From Sporocytophaga myxococcoides DSM 11118 (GTDB taxonomy: Bacteria > Bacteroidota > Bacteroidia > Cytophagales > Cytophagaceae), in NCBI RefSeq assembly GCF_000426725.1, contig NZ_AUFX01000005.1, positions 434,001-498,000 on the forward strand: a stretch of 64,000 bases of DNA, given 5' to 3'. Within the stretch, counting starts at the first letter, position 1; each line of letters begins with the position of its first letter. The notes beneath the pieces were generated by a model. It had not been told where the DNA came from and did not search any database. It saw only the letters and a program-made list of their open reading frames with translations. This document shows, in pieces, positions 1-7,577 of the stretch. Both the position numbers and the translations under genes were made by a program.

Positions 1-949
1 TGTTTCCTCCGCTATTATTGACATTATTACTTGAAGAGGCTATGTTGCTGCTTCCTCCTCCATTATTGTTGGAATCAATGTTAGTGTTTGATGCATTTAC
101 CTGGGTATTGGAGGTACCTTGAGTATTATTGTTATTATTGTCTGAAGAAGGATTACTAGTTGTATTATTGTTTGAGGGGTTATTGTTTGAAGTTGGATTT
201 TCGCCCACAGTAACTATGTTATCTTTATTTATAGCATCAAATGGATTAGCGGTGATATAAAATAAGACATCGTTAAAATCATTGTCACTTCCCTGATCTC
301 TTCTGGTATCTTCAAACCCAAGGATCAGTTTGTTACTACCTGATAAATTTAAAAGCACAGTATGAGCTTTATCTGTTTCTTTATTCTCGGGATTAAAAGC
401 AGCATTGGAATAGATCAGGTAATTACCTTTAGTGACGTTTTCATTTCTCCATCCATCTGCGATTAAAAACCAACCAATGCCTGTATTGGCTGTGAAATTT
501 CCAATTTTTACTGTATTTCCTGGGTTCAGATTACCTCCTCCTCCTGCTTGTGATGCATTAGGGAAAATGACAAAATAATCTTTTATATCAGATACTGATC
601 GGGGAGGATTATTTATATCATAGGTGTAAAAACCCAAGCTGTTTTTCCACCCGGCAACTTCACCGACAAATGTAACCCAGACATCGGCTTGCTTGAAAAG
701 TTTTAAATCTGTTTCTGCCTGTTTGGAAATATATTCAGGGTGAAATTGAGGGACAGGTTTTCTGTCCGGTAATGCTTCATTTATTTGCTTTAGTAATGCC
801 TGATCCGGAGTAACTGTGGTTGTTTCCAGGTATTTAGGGGTTCCTTGTTGGTCATAGGATCCTAAATATTTAAAATTTTGAGCAAACGCTAAATTGGTTA
901 TAAGCGACAATGGAACAAGCCATTTTAAAAAGGAGGTTCTATAAAGCAT
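1..949 (-). CDS. secreted DUF4114-domain protein (3' end missing, leaves the window)
   Basis: The frame opens with ATG at 949 and stays open to the left edge, giving 316 visible residues without a stop. Residues 1-24 form a signal peptide (MLYRTSFLKW start, cleavage expected after A-F-A-Q). A middle domain contains the stretch GFEDTRRDQGSDNDFNDVLF, typical of DUF4114, an acidic and probably Ca-binding domain of secreted bacterial proteins. From about residue 245 the chain becomes a low-complexity Asn/Ser/Thr/Gly linker, so another domain or an anchoring/sorting signal probably lies beyond the window. The enzymatic or adhesive role cannot be told. An inverted repeat lies just upstream of the start (953-988). 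Confidence 0.75.
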   Translation of the reverse strand, partial: MLYRTSFLKWLVPLSLITNLAFAQNFKYLGSYDQQGTPKYLETTTVTPDQALLKQINEALPDRKPVPQFHPEYISKQAETDLKLFKQADVWVTFVGEVAGWKNSLGFYTYDINNPPRSVSDIKDYFVIFPNASQAGGGGNLNPGNTVKIGNFTANTGIGWFLIADGWRNENVTKGNYLIYSNAAFNPENKETDKAHTVLLNLSGSNKLILGFEDTRRDQGSDNDFNDVLFYITANPFDAINKDNIVTVGENPTSNNNPSNNNTTSNPSSDNNNNNTQGTSNTQVNASNTNIDSNNNGGGSSNIASSSNNVNNSGGN

Positions 950-952
950 AAA

Positions 953-988
953 TGCGTATAAGACTAATGTTTAGTTAGTTTATACGCA
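953..988. promoter_or_regulatory. inverted repeat just upstream of the DUF4114 gene
   Basis: TGCGTATAA (953-961) is repeated as its exact reverse complement TTATACGCA (980-988), with an 18-base spacer that itself holds ACTAA/TTAGT. It lies 4-39 bases upstream of the ATG at 949. It could be an operator for a dimeric regulator or an RNA hairpin covering the translation start. It is not followed by a T-run, so a terminator is less likely. Confidence 0.4.
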
Positions 989-1061
989 GACCTTTATAAA
1001 AAAGATTGTATTAGCTACTTGGAATTCTGAAAGAAATATTGACTAAACTTTAGTGTTTAGA

Positions 1062-1940
1062 TTATTCGTAACTGATAATCTCTTGAATATTAGCTTTCAT
1101 TCTACCCGCCATTTCATCAAAAGGAAGATCATTAAGGTCCTTGCCGAAAGGTTCTTCAATTTCTTCTGCAGTCAGAACGATGCTCATCATGACATAATAC
1201 AGAATAATTTCCAGAGGTAAAGCTCCCCAGCCAAGATCGTTAGCAAGGCCAACAGGTAAAAGGATTACATAGATGTTAATGAAAAACTTAAGAAGCAATC
1301 CATAAGCAATTGGAATAGGGGTGTTTCTTATCCGTTCACATTTACCGCAAATGTCGATCAAAGTATTTACCTTGGTAACAAGAAGATATTGTTGCATATC
1401 AGTCAGCATCTTCTCTTTCCAAAGAATTTCAATCCTGGCCATAATAAGGTTAGCGATCGCAGAAGGTTTATGATGCGCCTGTTCAATAATTTTGAAGTCA
1501 GCATCTTCAAGGTCCTGCATGTCCTTCATTTTTACACCGCTTCTCAAATGTTCTTTAAGCGCATAAACAAAGGCTGTGAGCAAGTTTGCAATTCTCGTTT
1601 TTTCCTTGTTTCCAGGAGGTAATAAACCATTGATATCTATGGCAAAATTTCTGGAAATATTTACAAGTGCTCCAAGTTCTTTTCTTGCTTCCCACCATTT
1701 ATCATAAGCAGTATTATTCCTGAACACGAGAAGTAAACCCAGTGCAGCACCCATATATCCAGGCAGTGCATTACTTATCTGGATATGAAAGATATCCTTC
1801 TGTTCCATGTAAAGTAATACTGCTGTAACGGCAGTAATATATACAAGGCCCCTTAATAATCTTTTAATTAATGAGCTTTTGAAGGAGAATAATAATCTTA
1901 TGTCTTTAGGGCTGTATTTTATACCTAGAAAACGTTTCAT
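1062..1940 (-). CDS. bestrophin-like anion channel family protein (UPF0187/YneE-like)
   Basis: This 292-residue membrane protein belongs to the bestrophin/UPF0187 family, whose members form pentameric anion (or cation) channels in the inner membrane. Two features support this: the early motif around FRNNTAYDKWWEARK after two N-terminal membrane segments, and the family signature EEIEEPFGKDLNDLP near the C-terminus. The ATG at 1940 is preferred over an in-frame TTG one codon upstream. That ATG overlaps the MaoC stop by one base (TGATG), implying translational coupling. It is the last gene of the serB/A-serC-maoC transcription unit. What it transports cannot be read from the sequence. Confidence 0.88.
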   Translation of the reverse strand: MKRFLGIKYSPKDIRLLFSFKSSLIKRLLRGLVYITAVTAVLLYMEQKDIFHIQISNALPGYMGAALGLLLVFRNNTAYDKWWEARKELGALVNISRNFAIDINGLLPPGNKEKTRIANLLTAFVYALKEHLRSGVKMKDMQDLEDADFKIIEQAHHKPSAIANLIMARIEILWKEKMLTDMQQYLLVTKVNTLIDICGKCERIRNTPIPIAYGLLLKFFINIYVILLPVGLANDLGWGALPLEIILYYVMMSIVLTAEEIEEPFGKDLNDLPFDEMAGRMKANIQEIISYE

Positions 1941-2344
1941 CAAATCTTCTCTTTATTCATTACTTGAGCCTGACCATCAATGATGATTTTACCAGTTTCC
2001 TTATCAATGACTTTGGTTTCAATTATTGCCTGGTGCTTGTCTCTGTTTACTTCCAGAATGGTCAATATTGCTTCATAGGAAGTGCCGGCGTACATGGGGC
2101 GTTTGAAGTTGGCTTCCTGTTTTAGATAAATTGTTCCTTCGCCGGGGAAATTCATTCCAAGTATTTTGGAGAAAATACTGGTACCAAGTATACCGTGAAT
2201 GATAGGCTTTTTAAACGCTGTTTTAGAAGCATAGTCAGAGTCCAGGTGCACAGGATTATGATCTCCTGACACCTCGGCAAATCTGATTACTTGTTCCTGT
2301 GTGAATGAAAACACTTCAGAATAAACCCGACCCAAATCAAGCAT
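1940..2344 (-). CDS. MaoC-like (R)-specific enoyl-CoA hydratase family protein
   Basis: This 134-residue single hot-dog-fold protein resembles PhaJ/MaoC hydratases, which add water to trans-2-enoyl-CoA. The catalytic region is visible as F-A-E-V-S-G-D-H-N-P-V-H (Asp and His of hydratase 2), followed by the conserved helix segment PIIHGILGTSIFSKILG. The length is normal for a stand-alone domain. It starts two bases after the serC stop and runs into the bestrophin gene. Its substrate is unknown. Its place in a serine operon does not point to a pathway; it may serve fatty-acid or polyhydroxyalkanoate metabolism. Confidence 0.88.
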   Translation of the reverse strand: MLDLGRVYSEVFSFTQEQVIRFAEVSGDHNPVHLDSDYASKTAFKKPIIHGILGTSIFSKILGMNFPGEGTIYLKQEANFKRPMYAGTSYEAILTILEVNRDKHQAIIETKVIDKETGKIIIDGQAQVMNKEKI

Positions 2345-2346
2345 AA

Positions 2347-3432
2347 TTAACCGATTGTTTTCTTAAGCGCGTTTACAAGCTCTTCTGTTTTTTCAATAGA
2401 ATAAGCAGGGAAGTTCGCAATTCTTATTTGTTTTTCTTTATAACTGCTATAGCCGCTGCCCACTGCCAGATCAAATGGTTCCAGTTTCTTGTTAACTTCA
2501 GGCGCTGGTATGGCAGTGTTGGCAACAATGGTAGTCTTTGATCTGTGAGCAGGGTCTTCAACTCCGAAAGAGAAGTTATTGCTGTCTTTTATATAGCTAT
2601 AAAGCATGTCAGCTTTTACTTCAGTTTCTTTTCTGATGGTTGCAATTCCTTTCTTATTCATATCCTCAATTACTTTACCAAGCAGAAATATATTCCAGAC
2701 ATTTGGAGTTTCCGGTGTCTGGTTATCTTTTGCTTTGCTTAGAATAGAAGATATGGTATGGTAAGTTCCTGTCAGAACTTTTTTAGCTTCCAGTTGCTTC
2801 GCCTTTTCAATCACTCTGTCATTTAGAATCCACACTCCTAGTCCTGCAGGAAGCCCAAAGCATTTCTGCACAGAGAAAAAGGTTGAATCTATTTTAGTAA
2901 AGTCAAACTCAGGATAGGGGAGAGATGAAACAGCATCGACAAATAACAGAGCTTCTTTGTTTTTTTCTCTTATCTTGTTGATATCAGATACAGGCATAGA
3001 AACACCTGAACTGGTCTCATTCTGTGTAAGGCAAATAGCTTCGGTTTCAGAAGGTATTTCAATATTCTCAGGATAGAAACCTTTTCCAAAAGCAGCTTCA
3101 GCTTTGAAAGCTTTTTTTCCAAGCTCTCCTGAGAATTCATAGAACCTTTTTGAGAAACTACCATTCACACAGTGAAAGCTTGTATGCTCAACACAGTTCT
3201 GGATAATTCTTTCCCAGATCTCAGTAGCACTGGAAAGGAAAAATATCTGATAATTGTCAGGTATGCTCAAAAGAGTTCTGAGTCCGTCTGTTGTATGTTT
3301 ATACAACTCCTGGAATTGCTTGCTTCTGTGAGATATAACTCCGATTTTTTGCTCAAGCGCTGTTTGAACGTGAGCAGGTACTGTCGGGTATAGCTCAGAT
3401 GGCCCTACCGTGAAAAATGTCTTTTTTACCAC
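2347..3432 (-). CDS. serC: phosphoserine aminotransferase (class V PLP enzyme)
   Basis: This 361-residue class-V aminotransferase converts 3-phosphohydroxypyruvate and glutamate to phosphoserine, the middle step of serine synthesis. The N-terminus FFTVGPSELYP is the usual SerC opening. The PLP-binding lysine is K190 in S-V-Q-K-C-F-G-L-P, preceded by the cofactor-binding aspartate in L-F-V-D-A-V-S-S. The start is GTG at 3432; no better ATG lies nearby and the conserved N-terminus begins there. It lies 8 bases after the fused serB/serA gene, which strongly supports the SerC assignment over the related alanine-glyoxylate aminotransferases. Confidence 0.9.
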   Translation of the reverse strand: MVKKTFFTVGPSELYPTVPAHVQTALEQKIGVISHRSKQFQELYKHTTDGLRTLLSIPDNYQIFFLSSATEIWERIIQNCVEHTSFHCVNGSFSKRFYEFSGELGKKAFKAEAAFGKGFYPENIEIPSETEAICLTQNETSSGVSMPVSDINKIREKNKEALLFVDAVSSLPYPEFDFTKIDSTFFSVQKCFGLPAGLGVWILNDRVIEKAKQLEAKKVLTGTYHTISSILSKAKDNQTPETPNVWNIFLLGKVIEDMNKKGIATIRKETEVKADMLYSYIKDSNNFSFGVEDPAHRSKTTIVANTAIPAPEVNKKLEPFDLAVGSGYSSYKEKQIRIANFPAYSIEKTEELVNALKKTIG

Positions 3433-3440
3433 TGTTGTTA

Positions 3441-5333
3441 TTAATACAAAATTCTAAACTTGATTGTGTTGTTGATAGCTTTAAGCTCCTGTATTACCTG
3501 CTTGTCGTATTCCTTGTTAATGTCTGTAATCACGTATCCGACACTCTCATTGGTTTTCAGGTATTGGCCAAGGATGTTGATATTGTGTTTTGCAAGTACA
3601 TTGTTGATTTGTGCAAGGATGCCAGGAACGTTCTCATGCAGGTGAATAAGTCTGTGCGCATTGTTCAATTCAGGTAACTGAATATTCGGAAAGTTCACAC
3701 TCTGGAATGTATTTCCAGTATTGATATAATCCAATATTCTGTTAGGTACAAAGCTGGCAATATTGAACTGAGCTTCTTCAGTACTTCCTCCGATGTGAGG
3801 AGTCAGGATTACATTTGGAAGACCTCTTAGTTCGTTTATAAATTCTTCGTTATTGTTTTTTGGCTCGTAAGGGAAAACGTCTGCGCTTGCACCTAAGATT
3901 TTTCCGCTCTTTAAATTCTCTGCCAGAACCGGAACATCTACTACATGGCCACGGCTTAGGTTAAGGAATATTACACCTTCTTTCATTAGGTCAAATTCCT
4001 TCTTACCGATAAGGTTTTTGTTGCTGGCTCTTCCATCAACGTGTAAAGAAATGACGTCAGCAAGGCTTAACAATTCATTCAGACTAGAGCATTTTTTAGC
4101 ATTACCCAATTGAAGTTTTTCTACTATGTCATAATAGTAAACTTCCATACCCATAGATTCCGCAAGAACAGAAAGCTGAGATCCAATATTTCCGTAACCA
4201 ACAATACCTAGTTTTTTACCTCTTATCTCATAGCTGTTTTTAGCAGATTTATCCCATTTACCCTGATGCATTTTATTACTCTTTTCAATGGTATTTCTGT
4301 AAAGCATGATGATTTGTCCGATAGCCAGTTCTACCACACTTCTGGTATTGCTGTACGGGGCATTGAAAGCCGCTACACCGCGTTGCAGGCAAGACTTAAG
4401 ATCTATCTGGTTAGTACCAATACAAAATGCACCAACTGCGATCAGTTTATTTGCACTTTCAAGTACTTTTTTAGTTAACTGAGTTTTTGATCTGATACCA
4501 AGGATAGAGACGTTTTTGATACGTTCACAAAGCTCATCTTCATCTAACCCGCTTGAAATAACTTCAACTTTGTATCCTTCGCTTTTGAATAATCTTAAAG
4601 CCTCTGGGTGGATGTTTTCAAGAAGCAATACACTTATTCTGTTTTTAGGATAAGAGATTGCCATTGGAAGGTTGTTCTGATAAAGGAATTCATCAAAGCT
4701 TGGCGCAATGTGCTCAGCTTTAGCAAGCACAGCATCTCTTTCAACATTCTCAGTAAATGCGTAAAATTTGTTTGCAAGACCAGCTTCTTTGATTTCGTAA
4801 TCTGTATATCCATCACCGATTACATATACATCACCTTTAAGGTTTAAAGCTTTTAATTGCTGTATTTTACCTTTGTCAAGACATAGTACATTGTTTTTGT
4901 CAAACCCCGTAATATTACCTTGATCATCAAATACAAAAGTATTAGCGTAAATATTTTCTTCTTTTATTCCGAATTCAGTGACAATAGGGGTAATGAATTC
5001 TTTGAAGCCACTGGATACGATAAGTATATTATCAGAAAAGTCTTTGAAAAACTCTCTGTTTCTCTTCACTGATTCAGAAACCTTCGTTTTAAGTCTTCCG
5101 ATTAGAGGAAGAAGGTGTCTTTTATTCGCTCTCAACAACTCAAGTCTTCTTGTAAGATTCTGAGTGAACGAAGCTTTTCCCTCCATTCCGCTGTTTGTCA
5201 GCTCGACGATTTCTTTTAAAATTTTATCTTTTTGCGGATCACCGTCAAGTGAAATATCTCCCAGTTCGTCAAGAGCTTCTACTTGTGTGAAAGTGCTGTC
5301 AAAATCGATGATGAAATACTTAATATTCTCCAT
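3441..5333 (-). CDS. bifunctional phosphoserine phosphatase / D-3-phosphoglycerate dehydrogenase fusion
   Basis: This 630-residue fusion catalyses the last and first steps of the phosphorylated serine pathway. Residues 1-215 are a HAD-IB phosphatase: D10 and D12 in I-I-D-F-D-S-T-F, the S-S-G motif, and G-D-G-Y-T-D. Residues about 230-540 are the dehydrogenase: Rossmann motif GIVGYGNIGSQ, then the catalytic Arg (N-L-S-R-G-H) and His (L-T-P-H-I-G-G-S). The C-terminal ~75 residues are an ACT domain (H-E-N-V-P-G-I-L), the usual site of serine feedback in PGDH. ATG at 5333 is chosen over a TTG 17 codons upstream because the HAD nucleophile motif should sit near the N-terminus. It is the first gene of the operon with serC. 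Confidence 0.92.
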   Translation of the reverse strand: MENIKYFIIDFDSTFTQVEALDELGDISLDGDPQKDKILKEIVELTNSGMEGKASFTQNLTRRLELLRANKRHLLPLIGRLKTKVSESVKRNREFFKDFSDNILIVSSGFKEFITPIVTEFGIKEENIYANTFVFDDQGNITGFDKNNVLCLDKGKIQQLKALNLKGDVYVIGDGYTDYEIKEAGLANKFYAFTENVERDAVLAKAEHIAPSFDEFLYQNNLPMAISYPKNRISVLLLENIHPEALRLFKSEGYKVEVISSGLDEDELCERIKNVSILGIRSKTQLTKKVLESANKLIAVGAFCIGTNQIDLKSCLQRGVAAFNAPYSNTRSVVELAIGQIIMLYRNTIEKSNKMHQGKWDKSAKNSYEIRGKKLGIVGYGNIGSQLSVLAESMGMEVYYYDIVEKLQLGNAKKCSSLNELLSLADVISLHVDGRASNKNLIGKKEFDLMKEGVIFLNLSRGHVVDVPVLAENLKSGKILGASADVFPYEPKNNNEEFINELRGLPNVILTPHIGGSTEEAQFNIASFVPNRILDYINTGNTFQSVNFPNIQLPELNNAHRLIHLHENVPGILAQINNVLAKHNINILGQYLKTNESVGYVITDINKEYDKQVIQELKAINNTIKFRILY

Positions 5334-5545
5334 TTTGTTTCCCCAGAAAATTTTTAAGGCGCTAATTTCTTTATTTTTTACCAATAATGGAATTTAAAAA
5401 AGCTTTTATTTTAATCCTTGCAGCTAAAACCGAATTATAAATACTCCTAAAAGGCTAATTTTGGCGGTTTTGTACAGGTTATTTCTTGATAATTAAATTG
5501 TTACAAAATTTAAAAGCAAATCCCACATTGGTTCAAAGGGAAAAC

Positions 5546-5573
5546 AAAAAGGAAGGCAAAAACCTTCCTTTTT
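5546..5573 (-). terminator. rho-independent terminator after the OmpA/TPR lipoprotein gene
   Basis: AAAAAGGAAGG (5546-5556) and CCTTCCTTTTT (5563-5573) form a perfect 11-bp hairpin with a 6-base loop. It lies 26 bases beyond the stop at 5599, and reading on the minus strand it ends in a T-run. Confidence 0.75.
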
Positions 5574-5598
5574 ATGTTATCTGACTGTAATACAGTGT

Positions 5599-7350
5599 TT
5601 AAAATCTTTCCTTCTTTTTGCCAGCAGTGGCAGTCTTGAATTCAGCTATATTGATATAGTCTTTGAATTCCCAATCAGTTTTAGCTTTTTCACAATAAGC
5701 AGGATTGTCCTCGCAAGCCCTTTGAAGATTTTCTGTGACCATTTCTTCATTATGGGTTCTGGCACCTATCACAGCCAGAGCATAAAATCCATTTGGGTCA
5801 TCCGGATTGGTATTGGTGTAACTGTCCAGATCTTTTTGAGCATCTGCGTAATCCTTTAAAAGTAGCGATACTACTCCTTTATTATATTTTACCGCCGGTA
5901 GTTTTTCTTCAGCTAATTTAAATTCTTCCAGTGCTTTTTTGTATTCACTTTCTTTAGCATATACAAGTCCCAAATTATAATGGGCTTCCGGACTTTTCTT
6001 CTCTTTAAGTGATAGTTGAAGGTATTTTATTGCTTCTGGGTAATTACCTTCCTTCATATAAATGATACCCAGGTTGTTCAACATACAATGATTATGAGGA
6101 TTTTTCTCCAGCTCAGCAAGGTAGTGTTCTCTTGTACCTTCAACCTTGGCCTTTCCTTCAGGCGACTCCATGTTTATTGTATTGTCCAGTGCGAAGGTAT
6201 CAGGTCGAGGTATTTTGTAAAAGGCAAGAAACATCGTCTTTTTACCCTCATGGTTGAAGTTGCCTGCTTCCTGATCTATCCATTCTCCCTCTTTGAATAC
6301 TTGATTTACAGGCATCTCAGCAGTGGCCTCACTTGCTTCAGCAATAGTATCTTCAGCGGTTAGGTGTGATCCGGATACAATAATATTTGTCCTTCTTAGC
6401 GGAGCCAGATAAGGTACAAGCTTATCCATTCCTCCTGCAATTTTCAGTATTCTTTCTTCCTTAAGATCAGAATCCATAGAAGAACCTGCAATTTCAATAA
6501 TTTCTCTTTTCTGATCTATGCTGAAATCAGAATGTTTTATACTTTCCTGAAGTCCTTCCCAATCCTCTGCAACTATACTTACCTTGATTTTATCTTTTAA
6601 TTTTTTATAAAGAGAAGGTGACGTTGTTCTAATTTCATCTTTGACAAGTTGTTCAAGCTTGGTAGCTCTTTCTTTGGCAAGCAATTCATTCCTTTCCAGC
6701 TTTCCTTCCGGAGATGCAAAACCTTTTATCTCAATAGAAGAAATATCCTGCTGATCAGAAATAAAGCTCCTGAAAGTTGAATAGTCCGATTTCTCCATTG
6801 ATTGAGCATTCAGATCATAGATGTTTTGCGGGAAATTGAATTGAGCTATAAGTTTAAGTGCTTCCTGTTTTTCTGATTTAAGAGGAAGAAAGTATCCGTC
6901 TGAACTTAATAACTCGCCACTCTTAAGGCAACAGTATGCCAGGTTTTCCAATGTCTTAAACTCATATTCATCGGCGTTCTTATCGAAATAATATTGTCTG
7001 GCACTCATATATTTTCCCATCATATCAGGGTGAAATGGCGCAGAGAAAGTAAAGGTGCAATCGGCATCAGTGGGGACATCCACTTCACAATGAACACCAT
7101 CTACAGCTATAGTGTCTAAATGATGACCAGCTATTTCAGGTACTATATAATATTCAGATTTGAACTCTAGGCCTGAATTTTCAGGAATGATAACCTGGGC
7201 ATTGAATCTTATACTATCTCCATGTACTTCCAGTACTCCAGGTTTTACTTCTACTGTGGCTCCTTCAAATTTTTTTTTCTCCGTGTTTTTGCAGCTTTCC
7301 AGGAGTCCAAGTGAAACTAGTAAAATTAAATAATAGACAACCTTTTTCAT
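5599..7350 (-). CDS. lipoprotein with OmpA-like domain and TPR repeats
   Basis: This 583-residue predicted lipoprotein has a lipobox ending at C20 (G-L-L-E-S-C) after a hydrophobic signal. A beta-rich N-terminal part follows. Near residue 220 there is an OmpA-like segment (I-K-G-F-A-S-P-E-G-K, then N-E-L-L-A-K-E-R-A), which normally binds peptidoglycan. The last ~170 residues contain several TPR units (for example H-Y-N-L-G-L-V-Y-A-K-E and A-L-A-V-I-G-A). An envelope-anchoring scaffold is the likely role; no enzyme motif was seen. The ATG at 7350 is chosen because it starts the signal peptide; the frame is open 60 codons further upstream without a plausible N-terminus. Confidence 0.85.
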   Translation of the reverse strand: MKKVVYYLILLVSLGLLESCKNTEKKKFEGATVEVKPGVLEVHGDSIRFNAQVIIPENSGLEFKSEYYIVPEIAGHHLDTIAVDGVHCEVDVPTDADCTFTFSAPFHPDMMGKYMSARQYYFDKNADEYEFKTLENLAYCCLKSGELLSSDGYFLPLKSEKQEALKLIAQFNFPQNIYDLNAQSMEKSDYSTFRSFISDQQDISSIEIKGFASPEGKLERNELLAKERATKLEQLVKDEIRTTSPSLYKKLKDKIKVSIVAEDWEGLQESIKHSDFSIDQKREIIEIAGSSMDSDLKEERILKIAGGMDKLVPYLAPLRRTNIIVSGSHLTAEDTIAEASEATAEMPVNQVFKEGEWIDQEAGNFNHEGKKTMFLAFYKIPRPDTFALDNTINMESPEGKAKVEGTREHYLAELEKNPHNHCMLNNLGIIYMKEGNYPEAIKYLQLSLKEKKSPEAHYNLGLVYAKESEYKKALEEFKLAEEKLPAVKYNKGVVSLLLKDYADAQKDLDSYTNTNPDDPNGFYALAVIGARTHNEEMVTENLQRACEDNPAYCEKAKTDWEFKDYINIAEFKTATAGKKKERF

Positions 7351-7482
7351 GCACTTCTCCATCTTTAAGTCTGTAAGTTTAACAGTCCCTAAAAATGGAA
7401 TGTTATTAAGTGAAAGTTTGTTGTGCGTAATTTGTTGATTTAATGCTTGTTGTGACAGAGGGGATGTGAGGGGGAGTATCCT

Positions 7483-7490
7483 CAAAAATA
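7483..7490 (-). promoter_or_regulatory. possible -7 promoter element upstream of the OmpA/TPR lipoprotein gene
   Basis: On the minus strand the octamer reads TATTTTTG, an exact match to the Bacteroidota -7 consensus TAnnTTTG. No convincing -33 TTTG was found, and the implied leader to the ATG at 7350 would be about 125 bases. The call is tentative. Confidence 0.25.
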
Positions 7491-7515
7491 TAATAGTTGT
7501 GTTTGATTCAGTTAA

Positions 7516-7553
7516 AAATAAAAAGGCCAAAACGGAATGTTCTGGCCTTTTTA
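7516..7553 (-). terminator. terminator after the phosphohexomutase gene
   Basis: AAAAAGGCCA and TGGCCTTTTT face each other across a short loop between the stop at 7578 and the upstream region of the lipoprotein gene. On the minus strand it ends in a T-run, as expected for termination of the mutase transcript. Confidence 0.65.
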
Positions 7554-7577
7554 TCTATTAGGTGTTACCCCCCAGTA

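Noticed and set aside
1-180. Repetitive TTATTG/TTGTTG-type sequence at the left edge, first considered as a DNA repeat or CRISPR-like array
   Set aside because: In frame it encodes an Asn/Ser/Gly linker of the DUF4114 protein; spacing is irregular and there are no conserved repeat/spacer units.
5334-5545. Gap upstream of the serB/A gene examined for a riboswitch or RNA gene
   Set aside because: It is AT-rich without consensus blocks of known riboswitches; only the terminator of the neighbouring gene is clear.
6016-6363. Open frame of 115 codons on the plus strand
   Set aside because: It is antisense to the OmpA/TPR lipoprotein gene; no domain or signal is evident.
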